Source: Halopseudomonas sp002296055 (GTDB lineage: Bacteria > Pseudomonadota > Gammaproteobacteria > Pseudomonadales > Pseudomonadaceae). Taken from it: a stretch of DNA of 64,000 nt. Below, piece by piece: positions 33,035 through 42,861 of the stretch (positions within the stretch are counted from its first letter, which is position 1; each line of letters begins with the position of its first letter). The notes beneath the pieces were generated by a model. That model was not told the origin of the DNA, made no database searches, and was given only the letters and a program-made list of their open reading frames with translations. Made by a program: the position numbers and the translations under genes. The DNA is taken from assembly GCF_050876985.1 (NCBI RefSeq), contig NZ_JBPAPP010000001.1; one strand, written 5' to 3'.

Positions 33035-34954
33035 TCAGACCTTGTAATAGGCGAGCAGGGCGCGCAACGTCTCGGCAAGCTGGGTCAGGTTCTGGCTGGC
33101 CACGCGGGTTTGCTCAACCTGCTCACCGTTCTTGCGCGCCTCGTCACTGATGCGAACCACATTGCGGTTGATCTCTTCGGAGACGTGGCTCTGCTCTTCC
33201 GCAGCACTGGCAATCTCGGTGTTGACCTGATTGATTTGCGCCACGGCATTCATCACGTCGCTGAAGGCGCGGCCTGCATCTTCGGCTACCTCTGCATTGC
33301 GTGCTGCCAGCGCCCGGTTGGTTTCCATCATCGCAGATGAACGCTCGACACCGGTCTGCACCCGCTCAATCATGCTGCGAATCTGCTGGGTTGAGGACTG
33401 TGTGCGCTGCGCCAGTGACCGTACCTCATCGGCCACCACAGCAAAACCGCGGCCCTGTTCACCGGCTCGCGCAGCTTCAATCGCTGCGTTCAGTGCCAAC
33501 AGGTTGGTCTGCTCGGCAATACCGACAATCACTTCCAGTACCGAGCCAATGTCACTACTGGCCGAGGCCAATTCTTCCATCACACCCATCGAGGCAGCAA
33601 TGTCATCAGCCTGCTGACGGATGCTGCTGACGGTGTTGTTCATGGTGCCACGTCCGTCTTCAGCTTGCCGGCTCGCCTGATTGGCTGCGGTCTCACCCGA
33701 GGCCGCGCTCTGCGCCACACTTTGCGCGGTCAGGCTCATCTCGTGCATGGCGGTGACCACCATTTCGGTTTCGCGGTTCTGCACGTTGACCGAGTTGGCG
33801 GACTGCTCGGCGATGCGGGCCAGCTGATCGGCCTGATTGAGAATGGTGTCTGAGGACTCCAGCGCTTCACGGATGGTGTGCTGAATGCGATCAAGCAAGC
33901 GGTCAAATGCGCTGGCCAGGATGGCAAATTCGTCACGGCCACTGGCGTTGAATCGCACCGTCAAGTCGCCCTTGCCGTCCGCAATATCCTCCACCGCGCG
34001 CAAGGTAGCCTGCAGCGGTCGCCCGACGATCAGCTTCATCAGCACACTGACGCTAAGCGCCAGAATGATCCCAGCCAGGGTAATCAGTGCGGCCACCGAC
34101 AAAGAGTTGCTCAGGATCAGGCCGTTGACCTCGTCGCCGGAGTAACCCACCAGAACGTCATAGCCCCATGGCGTAAAGCTGGCGGTTTCTACCTGCCAGT
34201 CACCGTCACCGGCCACCGCTGCCCGCACCTGCTCGTCGGTCAGGTGATCGGAGTGCATGCGTATCTTGCCGGTTGGGTCGCGCAGGGCGACAAAGCCATC
34301 TTGCAGAATGCGCGCACCAGAAATGACCTCGGCCAACGCATCCAGATTGGCTGAGTAACCGACGTACCAGATACCCAGTGTGCGGCCGGTGCTGTCTTTA
34401 ATTGGCTCGTAGCCAGTGAGGTAGGGCTGGCCGAGGATGTCCACCTGACCATAGAACGCGCGACCATCAAGGATGGCTTTGATAGCGCCGCCTGCCGGGT
34501 CCAGTTGAGTGCCGATGGCACGCTGACCATCGCGCATGACGTTGGTAGAAATCCGCACAAAGTCATCGCCCTGGCGAGAAAACAGCGTTGCGGTGCCGCC
34601 CATGACCCGGGTCAGCCCGTCAACCAGAGCAAAGTCGTTGGCCTGCGCCTGATCGCCCAACAGCAACTGTGGCGCACGTGCACTGCCGACCGAGACGCTA
34701 GGCCCCAGGCGTGCTTCACCCAAAGCCGTGCCACGCTCGATCAGTAGCGTCATGCTGTTCTTGACTCGCTCGCTCATGATGGCGTCGGTAACGCCGAGCA
34801 AGCGCAGCACTTCGTTGCGCAGGCTGGCGGACTCATCGCTCGCTTGCTGATTGATGATCCGGCTTTGCGTTATCGAACTGATCACTACACCCACGGCAAT
34901 AAAGCCAATGAGCAGGGCGGCCAATGTGGCAACAAACTTTTTTTGCAGGGACAT
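33035..34954 (-). CDS. Methyl-accepting chemotaxis protein with Cache sensor
   Basis: A 639-residue inner-membrane chemoreceptor: helix 1 (ATLAALLIGFIAVGVVISSI), a periplasmic Cache-type ligand domain (about residues 35-285; GQPYLTGYEPIKDSTGRTLG is typical), helix 2 (VAALITLAGIILALSVSVLM), HAMP (residues 310-360) and a signalling hairpin with the invariant tip EQTNLLALNAAIEAARAG followed by GRGFAVVADEVR. It ends without a CheR-binding pentapeptide. The ligand is unknown; Cache3-Cache2 sensors often bind organic acids. Confidence 0.9.
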   Translation of the reverse strand: MSLQKKFVATLAALLIGFIAVGVVISSITQSRIINQQASDESASLRNEVLRLLGVTDAIMSERVKNSMTLLIERGTALGEARLGPSVSVGSARAPQLLLGDQAQANDFALVDGLTRVMGGTATLFSRQGDDFVRISTNVMRDGQRAIGTQLDPAGGAIKAILDGRAFYGQVDILGQPYLTGYEPIKDSTGRTLGIWYVGYSANLDALAEVISGARILQDGFVALRDPTGKIRMHSDHLTDEQVRAAVAGDGDWQVETASFTPWGYDVLVGYSGDEVNGLILSNSLSVAALITLAGIILALSVSVLMKLIVGRPLQATLRAVEDIADGKGDLTVRFNASGRDEFAILASAFDRLLDRIQHTIREALESSDTILNQADQLARIAEQSANSVNVQNRETEMVVTAMHEMSLTAQSVAQSAASGETAANQASRQAEDGRGTMNNTVSSIRQQADDIAASMGVMEELASASSDIGSVLEVIVGIAEQTNLLALNAAIEAARAGEQGRGFAVVADEVRSLAQRTQSSTQQIRSMIERVQTGVERSSAMMETNRALAARNAEVAEDAGRAFSDVMNAVAQINQVNTEIASAAEEQSHVSEEINRNVVRISDEARKNGEQVEQTRVASQNLTQLAETLRALLAYYKV

Positions 34955-35046
34955 GAGCCGCTCTCCGGGCTTGGCGGTAGGTAAGACAGGTTATCGGCCA
35001 TCCGTGGGCATGGCTTTAGCGTCTTCACCAAGCGTAGTCGGTCGAC

Positions 35047-36156
35047 TCAGTCTGCAGACGCCGCCTCCGGCAGCTCCGGGGGCGGCGCAATGTACGGCAT
35101 ATTGCCCGTTAGCGACAGCAAAAACGCTTTCAAATCAGCCAGCTCGTCAAGCTGCAAATCAAGCGCCTTGATCTGGGGCGACAGCCTGGCTTGCGGCGTG
35201 CTGTCACCGCTGTCGGATATCTCCGCGTTTTGCCACCACCCCATGTTGTACAGCGATAGCAGCATGTCGAGATCAGTCGCCAAACCGGTATGCATATAAG
35301 GCGCCGTTTTGCCTACACCGCGCAGGGGCGGCGTGCGAAAGGCGCCAACCTCTGTTGCGTTGCCAGTAACGCTGTAACGCCCCTTGAAGTTGCCAACGGT
35401 GTGAAACGAGGTGCCGAGGTGGTGGAATGACTGGTCACTGAGCAGCGGGCCGTTGTGGCAGTTCATGCAGCGCGCCTTAGTACGAAACAGATGTAGACCT
35501 CGAATTTCCTGTTCGCTCAGCGCGTCGCTGTTGCCACGCATGAACTGGTCAAAGCGGCTATTAGTTAGCGTCAGAGAGCGGCTGAAACTGGCGATGGCGT
35601 TGACGATCCGTTCGCTGCTGATGCTTGCATCGCCATAGGCTTTGGTAAAGAGCTCGGCGTAGCCGGGTATACGCTCTAGCCTGGCGATGGCGGCATTTGG
35701 ATCACCTGCCATTTCGACCGGGTTGAGCCAGCTGGCCATGGCCTGTTGCTCCAGGCTGTCGACGCGGCCGTCCCAGAACAACCGTTGCAGATAGCCGCTG
35801 TTGACTACCGTGGGGCTGTGCATATCGCCTACCTGACGATTATGGCCGATAGCCTGCCGGCGGCCATCGGCCCAGCCCAGATCCGGGTCGTGGCAGCTAG
35901 CGCATGCCAGTTGGCCAGAGCCAGACAAGCGCCGCTCAAAGAACAGCTGCTTACCCAGCACGCGACTGGCTTCGCTGCAGGGGTTGCTGGCCGGGCAGGG
36001 TGGGGCTGCTGGCAGGGCCGCCAGGGGCGCGGCCCGAATACCTGCATCCAGGGTGGCTGCTGGCCAGTGCGCCTGCCCCTGACGGTAACGCTCAACCAAC
36101 GTAGGGTTAGCAAGCGCCGCACCGACCCAGAACAGCAGTAGGAGGCACAGTCGCAT
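35047..36156 (-). CDS. Di-heme cytochrome c peroxidase / MauG family
   Basis: A 369-residue exported protein (signal MRLCLLLLFWVGAALA) with two heme c sites, CASCH and CMNCH, and the family phrases GKQLFFERRLSGSGQLACASCH and RTPPLRGVGKTAPYMH. Such periplasmic enzymes either reduce hydrogen peroxide or, like MauG and MbnH, oxidise residues of a partner protein. Its ATG shares one base with the stop of the TonB receptor (TGATG), so translation is coupled to the receptor, which is unusual for a general peroxidase. It could process the metal ligand or a partner of the receptor. Confidence 0.85.
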   Translation of the reverse strand: MRLCLLLLFWVGAALANPTLVERYRQGQAHWPAATLDAGIRAAPLAALPAAPPCPASNPCSEASRVLGKQLFFERRLSGSGQLACASCHDPDLGWADGRRQAIGHNRQVGDMHSPTVVNSGYLQRLFWDGRVDSLEQQAMASWLNPVEMAGDPNAAIARLERIPGYAELFTKAYGDASISSERIVNAIASFSRSLTLTNSRFDQFMRGNSDALSEQEIRGLHLFRTKARCMNCHNGPLLSDQSFHHLGTSFHTVGNFKGRYSVTGNATEVGAFRTPPLRGVGKTAPYMHTGLATDLDMLLSLYNMGWWQNAEISDSGDSTPQARLSPQIKALDLQLDELADLKAFLLSLTGNMPYIAPPPELPEAASAD

Positions 36157-38897
36157 CAAAACCGGTATCCAAGCTCCAACCAATACTGGCGACCAACTGC
36201 AAACAGCTGTACACCCCCCTCAGAGCGAATCACGTTGCTGTTGTTGGTCAGGTTGGCCACATCCACTCTTACATAGGGCGACGAGTCGCCCTTGAGCAGT
36301 TGGTACTCCATGCTGATGTCCCAGCTCAGGGTGCTGCCTTGATCTTCGATTTCATATTGTTGCAGCCCGCTTGCAGCATCGATGCCTGAGTTGCGCAGGT
36401 ACTCATAACCATCGGTGTAGGTCAGGCTGTTGCGTACATAGAGACGGTCGCCAATCGCTTGAGTAATCAGGTCGATGTTGGCCGTAATGGGCGTAGCTAG
36501 GTCGCCGCCCGGCAGCTCATTGCGCTTGATGCGGCTGCCCTCAAAGATCACCTCGGTATCGGCGTTGTTGGTGGCCAGGTAGCCGCCGGCGCCATCGATG
36601 TAGGTCGAGTCGGTACTCTTGTCCATCCAGGACGCGGTGGTCAGCAGGCTCCAGCGCGAGCTCCGCCAGTTGAGCGGGTTGGATTGCCAGATCAGGTCAA
36701 CCTGATTGGTCTCGCTGCTGCCACCGTTGGTGAAATTGTAGATGCCGGTTGAGCTATCGTAGCGGCTGCGCACCTGCTCACGCCCCCGACGATGGACGAA
36801 CTGCAAGCCGGCCTTACCAGCCCACAAGGGCCCGCTGATACCCAAACTGTACTCATCATCGTAGGGGGTATTGAGATCAGTGTAGCTCCACTCCTTGTCT
36901 GGCTCGACCACTACGAAATCAGCAGTAGGGCTGCTGCGCTCACGAATAGTCAACATGCTGCGTTCTTTCTCACGCAGTCGATAGGAGAGGAACGATTTGC
37001 CGTAGTAACGATTGGCGCCGGCGCTGATGCGATAGTCGCGTTGCTCATCGAGAAAATACTCAAGCAGCAAGCGCGGAGCAAAGTTGGTATTGCCCAACCA
37101 ACCATCCCGCTCGGCGCGCAAACCGACACGCCAACCAAACTGGTCATACTCGCCAGTCAGTTCACTGAACAGCGCTGCATTCAAGTTGTTGAAGCTGAGC
37201 TCGCCTGCATGGTAGACCACGTTGCGGTGCAGATACTGATCGGTTGGCGACCAGGAACCGGGGCTGATGGGGGCGGGTAGCGGCTGGGTAAAGTCCAGCT
37301 GATAACGATTGAAGATGAAATCATTGCCTCGGTCTTGTTTGTAACCAATCCAGTTGAACTCACCACCGTACTGCCAGATGATGGACTGGCCGAGTGGCTG
37401 GGTAAATTTCAGGGTGCTCCCAAGGGTTCTTTGATTATTCTGCAACTCACCGTAGCCACCGACGATGCCAGCGTCGTAAATGGAGGTGTAGCTGTACTGG
37501 TCCAGTACGTTTTCTCCGTAGTCGCGTTGGTCGGCGGTAACACCCGCTCGCATGTTCAGTTCCATACGGCGTGGCCCTAAGTCCTGAGCAAAATTAACAC
37601 TCAGGTTCAGGCCGTTGTGCTGACTGTCGAAGTCTGAGTCACGGTAATTGATCAAGAAGCTGTCCTCGCTGTAGTCGCTGTAAGCCAGCGAGGCATTGAG
37701 GTCGTAGTCCCGATCAAGCAGATCCATGCGCACCACGCCGTAGCGCGAGTGAGTCTCCAGTTCACGCTCCTCACTTGGGCGGAAGATGCGCCCGGTCTCA
37801 AAGAAGTGATCCAGGTCGACGTCTACATACTGCAGCTGTTGAACTCGCGAGCGCTTTTCGCTGATACCGGCAAAGATACCGATATCACCGATGCGGGTGG
37901 TTCCGCTGATACTGGTCTGGCTTTTCTTGAAGTTGGGCTGGAATTCGCCCGGAACCCCTGTGGGCAGCTGCGCGGCGCCATCGCTGAATTCACCTTCCTG
38001 CGATGGGTCAATGTGGAACTCGGTCCATGAATCCTGCGTGCGACGATGGCTAATGGTCAGGCTGTCGCGACCGTTGTAGGCCTGGGTTTGAGCCCGTACG
38101 ATACCGCCGCTGAAACCGCCGTCCGCCGCAGAGGCGTTAACGTCAACCACTTCGATACGCTGAAGAAAGTCAGTATCGATAAACAGCCCCTGAGAGTGTC
38201 CAGCCACCTGTGTGTAATTGGAGGCGCTCTCCTTGGTTGCAGGGTCCAGCAGATTGTCGATAGACGCGCCGTCCAGCTCGATCTTGTTCTGATAGGCCGC
38301 TGCACCGCGAATAGAAAATTCGGCCGGTTTCAGGTCGCCCTGGCGCAGGCTGGAGCTAGCTGTGTTGTCGATCCGCACCGAGGGCAGCACGCTGACACTT
38401 TCTGCCAGGTCCGAGCGCAGCCCATCACGCAGTTCGCCCCCTTGCAGCACTTTGACGTCGGGGTTCAGTGAATCGCTTTGCACCAGCAGTTGCGGCAGCG
38501 CAACGGGCTTGGCGGTGGTCTCTTCCGCGGTGCGGATCAGGAATACGCCCTCTGACTGAGTGATGACGCGCAGCGGGCTACCCGCAAGCAGCGTAGTCAG
38601 TGCTTGCTGCACGCTGAACTCGCCCTGCAGGCCACTTGAACGGTAGGTTGCAACCTGCGCCGCGTTGAATGAAAGCAGCACGCCGGTCTGCTCTCCGACC
38701 GCGTTCAGTGCGCTGGCCAGATCGCCGGCCGGCACGTTGAGAGTAAAGCGACCACTCTGCGCGGCCTGCACCGATGCTGCGCCAGCGCCCTGAGCTGCTG
38801 CCCATTGCGGCGAGCCGATCGCCAAACCAATGACAGTGGCCAACAGGAGTTTGCGCACCGGTGGCGTTTGAGTGGTGTAGTGATGCAGTGCTGGCAT
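36156..38897 (-). CDS. TonB-dependent receptor with STN signalling domain
   Basis: About 913 residues. A signal peptide (LLLATVIGLAIGSPQWAAAQ) precedes an STN domain (FTLNVPAGDLASALNAVGEQTG, GLQGEFSVQQALTTLLAGSP, which matches the FecA/FpvA signalling domain), a plug (SVSVLPSVRIDNTASS, FSIRGAAAYQNKIELDG) and a 22-strand barrel ending YWLELGYRF. The STN domain relays ligand binding to the FecR-like protein encoded upstream. ATG 38897 follows GGGGA; an ATG at 38927 is in frame but its AGGAG is only 1-2 nt away. The substrate is unknown; the Fur-like boxes point to iron. Confidence 0.88.
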   Translation of the reverse strand: MPALHHYTTQTPPVRKLLLATVIGLAIGSPQWAAAQGAGAASVQAAQSGRFTLNVPAGDLASALNAVGEQTGVLLSFNAAQVATYRSSGLQGEFSVQQALTTLLAGSPLRVITQSEGVFLIRTAEETTAKPVALPQLLVQSDSLNPDVKVLQGGELRDGLRSDLAESVSVLPSVRIDNTASSSLRQGDLKPAEFSIRGAAAYQNKIELDGASIDNLLDPATKESASNYTQVAGHSQGLFIDTDFLQRIEVVDVNASAADGGFSGGIVRAQTQAYNGRDSLTISHRRTQDSWTEFHIDPSQEGEFSDGAAQLPTGVPGEFQPNFKKSQTSISGTTRIGDIGIFAGISEKRSRVQQLQYVDVDLDHFFETGRIFRPSEERELETHSRYGVVRMDLLDRDYDLNASLAYSDYSEDSFLINYRDSDFDSQHNGLNLSVNFAQDLGPRRMELNMRAGVTADQRDYGENVLDQYSYTSIYDAGIVGGYGELQNNQRTLGSTLKFTQPLGQSIIWQYGGEFNWIGYKQDRGNDFIFNRYQLDFTQPLPAPISPGSWSPTDQYLHRNVVYHAGELSFNNLNAALFSELTGEYDQFGWRVGLRAERDGWLGNTNFAPRLLLEYFLDEQRDYRISAGANRYYGKSFLSYRLREKERSMLTIRERSSPTADFVVVEPDKEWSYTDLNTPYDDEYSLGISGPLWAGKAGLQFVHRRGREQVRSRYDSSTGIYNFTNGGSSETNQVDLIWQSNPLNWRSSRWSLLTTASWMDKSTDSTYIDGAGGYLATNNADTEVIFEGSRIKRNELPGGDLATPITANIDLITQAIGDRLYVRNSLTYTDGYEYLRNSGIDAASGLQQYEIEDQGSTLSWDISMEYQLLKGDSSPYVRVDVANLTNNSNVIRSEGGVQLFAVGRQYWLELGYRF

Positions 38898-38938
38898 GTC
38901 GATCCCCGACTGATTTATGAGTTTCATTCTCCTTAACG

Positions 38939-38954
38939 AATGAGAATTAAAATC
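38939..38954 (-). promoter_or_regulatory. Fur-box-like sequence before the TonB receptor
   Basis: AATGAGAATTAAAATC on the plus strand matches 12 of 16 positions of the Fur core AATGATAATCATTATC. It is 40 nt before the receptor start, placing it over the probable promoter. Confidence 0.5.
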
Positions 38955-39005
38955 AGCTCAGCAGGAGTTAACTATTTTGAGCGGCTATAGGAGAGTGGAG
39001 GTAAA

Positions 39006-39980
39006 TCAGGCGCTGGCGGCCCGCGGACTGAAACGAATCCAGAGGCGCCCAATGCGTTTTACGTCCAGCGGGAGAGTCGCCTGTAACGCGGCGAGCACTT
39101 CATCCAGGCGGTCCAGCGGGTAGGTGCCGGACACCTCCAGCGCGGCGGCGCCAGGTGCGCACTGGATCAGGCCGGCGTGGTAACGATTAAGGCGAGCGAC
39201 AAATTGAGCCAACGGCATGCGCTTGGCAACAATCAGACCATGGCGCCAGGCATCTTCGCCAGCCACAACAGGCTCGAGTCGATAACCGTCCGCCTGAAGC
39301 ACTGCTGCCTCACCGGCCTGCAAATGGAAAGCCACGGGCACGCCGCCAACCTTGACCTCGCCTTCATGTACCGCGACACGCGTTTCCCCATCCTGTTGCT
39401 GCACACTAAAGCGCGTACCGATAGGTGTAATAACACCCTCACGGGTGATTACCTCCAGCGGCATGGCGTTGTCGTCACGAGCGGCGAAGCGGTGGCTGGT
39501 GAGCAAAACTTCACCCTCCAGCAACCAGAGGCGCAGGCGGCCCTGATGTATCTCCTGGCGCACTGTGGTCCGCGCATTCAGCAACACCTCGGTGCCGTTA
39601 TCCAAACGCAGGCTGAAGGTCTCGGCGCTACCGGTGCGGGCATCTGCCTGCCAGCGCTGCCAAGGCCGCTGCTGTACGGCGAGGCTGCCAACCGCCGCCA
39701 CCAGCGCCAGGGCACCGCTACCGCGCAGCAGATCGCGGCGAGACAAACCCGGTGCGTCAAGACTCTGCGCCAACGCAGTAACCGGCTGGCCACGCAGTGG
39801 CTGCAGGCGCGCGCTGATATCATCAATGCGCTGCCAGGCGCGCTGGTTATCCGGATGGCTGCCGCACCACTTGGCGATCACCGTCGCGCGATAGCGCTCG
39901 GGGTCAGTGGCTTCGCGGTAGGCCAGCAGGTGCATGACAGCCTGGTTGATGACGTCTTGGGAGAGGCGGGCGGTGTGCAT
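39006..39980 (-). CDS. FecR-family sigma regulator with twin-arginine motif
   Basis: A 324-residue membrane protein with an N-terminal cytoplasmic anti-sigma domain (DPERYRATVIAKWCGSHPDN), a transmembrane helix (ALALVAAVGSLAV) preceded by S-R-R-D-L-L (Arg81-Arg82), and a periplasmic FecR domain (EVLLTSHRFAARDD; VITPIGTRFSVQQQDGET). The twin arginine fits the reported Tat-dependent insertion of FecR. It relays the signal from the receptor STN domain to the sigma factor. It starts one base after the sigma gene stop. Confidence 0.88.
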   Translation of the reverse strand: MHTARLSQDVINQAVMHLLAYREATDPERYRATVIAKWCGSHPDNQRAWQRIDDISARLQPLRGQPVTALAQSLDAPGLSRRDLLRGSGALALVAAVGSLAVQQRPWQRWQADARTGSAETFSLRLDNGTEVLLNARTTVRQEIHQGRLRLWLLEGEVLLTSHRFAARDDNAMPLEVITREGVITPIGTRFSVQQQDGETRVAVHEGEVKVGGVPVAFHLQAGEAAVLQADGYRLEPVVAGEDAWRHGLIVAKRMPLAQFVARLNRYHAGLIQCAPGAAALEVSGTYPLDRLDEVLAALQATLPLDVKRIGRLWIRFSPRAASA

Positions 39981-39981
39981 G

Positions 39982-40491
39982 TCAGGACAACTCGGCAAAG
40001 TAGCATTGGGTCAGGGCCTGGGTCAGATAGCGCTTAACACTGCTGACCGAGACACTGAGGGCACTGGCAATCTCGGCCTGTTTCATGCCGTCCAGCTGCG
40101 ACATCAGAAAGGCCTGCTTTGCCACCGCGGGTAAGCCGTCCAGCAAGCGCTCGACCTGCAGCAGCGTCTCGATAATCAGATGATGTTCTTCAGGCCCGGG
40201 CGCAACCGCCTCCGGGCGACTGGCCAACGCATCCAGATAGGCCTGCTCAAGCCGAGCGCGCCGCCAATGGTCGACTAGCAGATTCTTGGCGATCGCCATC
40301 AGGGTTGCCTGGGCATCACGCGGCTGCTCGGGGTTGGGGCGGGTGATAAAGCGTACAAAGGTGTCCTGCATCAAATCCGCCGCACGCTGTGAGCACCCTG
40401 ATTTGCGCTGCAACCAGCGCTGCAGCCAGCCCCGGTTGTCGGTATACAGGTCGCTTAGGTAGCGATCAGATGAGGAGTCAGGCGCAGACAT
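39982..40491 (-). CDS. ECF sigma factor, FecI family
   Basis: A 169-residue ECF sigma factor: sigma-2 region (MQDTFVRFITRPNPEQPRDAQ; LMAIAKNLLVDHWRRARLEQ) and sigma-4 region (LPAVAKQAFLMSQLDGMKQAEI, SVSSVKRYLTQAL). It is the first gene of a sigma/anti-sigma/receptor set and should direct transcription of the receptor gene when the FecR-like protein is triggered. A strong Fur-like box lies upstream. Confidence 0.9.
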   Translation of the reverse strand: MSAPDSSSDRYLSDLYTDNRGWLQRWLQRKSGCSQRAADLMQDTFVRFITRPNPEQPRDAQATLMAIAKNLLVDHWRRARLEQAYLDALASRPEAVAPGPEEHHLIIETLLQVERLLDGLPAVAKQAFLMSQLDGMKQAEIASALSVSVSSVKRYLTQALTQCYFAELS

Positions 40492-40534
40492 CGCAGGTCA
40501 TTCAAACAGTGGCCAATGGATGGCGCAGAATTTA

Positions 40535-40553
40535 AATGATATTTATTCTCATT
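40535..40553 (-). promoter_or_regulatory. Fur box upstream of the sigma factor
   Basis: AATGATATTTATTCTCATT is a near-palindromic 19-mer matching the inner Fur consensus TGATAATCATTATCA at 12 of 15 positions. It is 44-62 nt before the sigma factor ATG (40491). Confidence 0.68.
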
Positions 40554-40578
40554 ACAACCGTTCAGCAACTGCCCGACA

Positions 40579-42861
40579 TCACATGAGTCGTGAGCTGATT
40601 TCCCACCAGCGGGGTAACAGGTCACGCACCGTACGCTGGCCAAAGCGGTCATCCAGCAGGTAAACCACGCCCTGATCATCGGTTGTGCGTATCACGCGCC
40701 CGGCGGCCTGCACCACCTTTTGCAGCCCTGGATACAGGTAGGCGTACTCATAGCCGCTGCCTGCGCTGTCACTGAACATCACCTCAAGCCGCTCGCGCAT
40801 TTCTTCGTTCACCGGGTTGATCTGCGGCAACCCCAGTGTGGCGATAAAAGCGCCGATCAGGCGGCGCCCCGGCAGGTCAATCCCTTCGCCAAAGGCGCCA
40901 CCCAGCACGGCAAAGCCGACACCTCGACCGTGCTCGCTAAAGCGGGCAAGAAAGGCGCTGCGTTCGCCCTCATTCATACTGCGCGACTGGGACCACACCG
41001 GAATATCCGGGAAGCTGCGCTGAAAACGCTCGAGCACCTGCTCCAGATAGGCATAACTGCTGAAAAACGCCAGATAGTTGCCGGGTTCCCGGGCGAACTG
41101 TTCGGCCATCAGCTCGCTGATGGGCTGCAGGCTGGCGCTGCGGTGCTGATAGCGCGTTGACAGGTTGCGAACAATCGACACGCCCAGCTGATCGGAATGG
41201 AAGGGCGACTCCACCTCCAGCCATTGACTGTCTTCGGGTAGCCCAAGCAGGTCGCGGTAGTAGTGGGCCGGGCTTAGCGTGGCAGAGAACAGCGTGGTGC
41301 TGCGCGCAGTGGTGAAGCGCTGCTGCAAAAAAGGGGCGGGCACGATATTGCGCAGACACAGGGTAGACAAGGCACGGCGCCCAGTCCCCGGGTGCCGTGT
41401 GATGTCGAACAACGAATGGGGGCCATAGGCCTCAGCCAGGCGGCAGAACAGCATGGCATCAAAGTAGAACAGGATCAGCGCGCTGGCATTGCCGTCCGGT
41501 TGATCGGTCAGGTGTTCGGTGATGGCGCTGACGGCCTTTTGCAGGCTGAGAATGAACAGATCGGCGATCGCCGGGTAGATCTGATAGTCCTCGGTCTGAT
41601 CACGGTGCAGCGCGTTCCAGTGGCGGGCAACCCGGTCGAGCGGCGCTTTCAGCGCTGCCGGCGCCTGCTTGCGCAGGGTGTTGAATATGCCCTGATCCAG
41701 CTCGGCGGTGTACATGCCGCGCGCGCGATCAATCAGGTTGTGCGCCTCATCCACCAGCACGGTTACCCGCCAGTCGTTGAGTACAGTCAGGCCATAGAGC
41801 AGGGCGCTCATGTCGAAGTAGTAGTTGTAATCGCCCACCACCAGATCGCTCCAGCGGCACAGTTCCTGACTGAGGTAATAAGGGCAGACGCTGTGCTTGA
41901 GCGCAATGCGGCGCACCGCGGCCTGATCCAGCCACTGCTCGGCTACGGCCTCGGCGCGGGCGGCGGGCAGGCGGTCATAGAAGCCTTGGGCCAGCGGGCA
42001 GGACTCTCCATGACACGCCTTGTCGGGGTGCTCACAGGCCTTGTCGCGGGCTATGTGCTCCAGCACTCGTAACGACAGCGGCGTTTCGCTGTGCTTGCGC
42101 AGACTCTGCAATGCATCCAGCGCCAATTGTCGCCCCGGCGTCTTGGCGGTGAGAAAAAACAGCCGATCTGTCTGCTGCTCAGGCATGGCCTTGAGCTGCG
42201 GAAACAGCGTGCCGAGAGTCTTGCCGATGCCGGTGGTGGCCTGGGTCATCAAGGTCTTGCCGTCGCGGGCGGCGCGGTACACCGCCTTGGCCAATTGCCG
42301 CTGACCGCTGCGAAAGCTCGGGTAAGGAAAGGTCAACTCCTGCAGCTGCTGGTCACGCGCACCGCGGTGGTGGGTTTCCTGCCGCGCCCAGGCGATAAAG
42401 CGGTCACATTGACGGGCGAAAAACTGCCGTAGCTCATCCGCGGTAAAGGTTTCGCGAAAGCTGGTTTCTTTCTGGGTAACCACGTTGAAATAGACGACAG
42501 CCAGGTCGATTTCTTCCAGCTGCAGCTCGGCGCACAGCAGCCAGCCGTAGACCTTGGCCTGCGCCCAGTGCAGCACCCGGTGATTGTCGGGGATACGGCT
42601 GATATCGCCGCGGTGAGTCTTGATCTCTTCGAGCAGGTTCAGCTCCGGGTCATAGCCATCGGCGCGGCCAATCACCATGAGGCCGGGATAGCTGCCCGCC
42701 AGCGTCAGTTCGCTGAGATAACCAGCGCCACGGCGCGACACCACCGTTTGATGCCCGGCGATACCTTCCTGCGCTGTGGGCGCCGGGGTAAAGCGCAAGT
42801 CCAGATCACCCTGCTTGGCAATGAACTCACACAGCGCGCGCACAGCCACCTGATAGTTCAC
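40579..42861 (-). CDS. Iron-sulfur DinG/XPD-like helicase with N-terminal RecB-type nuclease domain
   Basis: About 760 residues. The N-terminal 170 residues look like a PD-(D/E)XK nuclease (GRADGYDPELNLLEEIKTHR with E-x-K; HWAQAKVYGWLL as motif IV). The helicase part has Walker A (TQATTGIGKT, about residues 206-215), four cysteines about residues 286, 293, 298 and 326 spaced for a 4Fe-4S cluster as in XPD/DinG, a DEAH box (about 371) and the later motifs (GGAFGEGIDLPGRRL; QAAGRVIRTTDDQG). The GTG at 42861 overlaps the stop of the FAN1 gene (GTGA) and follows GGGAGG. Together they should unwind and cut branched or cross-linked DNA. Confidence 0.85.
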   Translation of the reverse strand: MNYQVAVRALCEFIAKQGDLDLRFTPAPTAQEGIAGHQTVVSRRGAGYLSELTLAGSYPGLMVIGRADGYDPELNLLEEIKTHRGDISRIPDNHRVLHWAQAKVYGWLLCAELQLEEIDLAVVYFNVVTQKETSFRETFTADELRQFFARQCDRFIAWARQETHHRGARDQQLQELTFPYPSFRSGQRQLAKAVYRAARDGKTLMTQATTGIGKTLGTLFPQLKAMPEQQTDRLFFLTAKTPGRQLALDALQSLRKHSETPLSLRVLEHIARDKACEHPDKACHGESCPLAQGFYDRLPAARAEAVAEQWLDQAAVRRIALKHSVCPYYLSQELCRWSDLVVGDYNYYFDMSALLYGLTVLNDWRVTVLVDEAHNLIDRARGMYTAELDQGIFNTLRKQAPAALKAPLDRVARHWNALHRDQTEDYQIYPAIADLFILSLQKAVSAITEHLTDQPDGNASALILFYFDAMLFCRLAEAYGPHSLFDITRHPGTGRRALSTLCLRNIVPAPFLQQRFTTARSTTLFSATLSPAHYYRDLLGLPEDSQWLEVESPFHSDQLGVSIVRNLSTRYQHRSASLQPISELMAEQFAREPGNYLAFFSSYAYLEQVLERFQRSFPDIPVWSQSRSMNEGERSAFLARFSEHGRGVGFAVLGGAFGEGIDLPGRRLIGAFIATLGLPQINPVNEEMRERLEVMFSDSAGSGYEYAYLYPGLQKVVQAAGRVIRTTDDQGVVYLLDDRFGQRTVRDLLPRWWEISSRLM

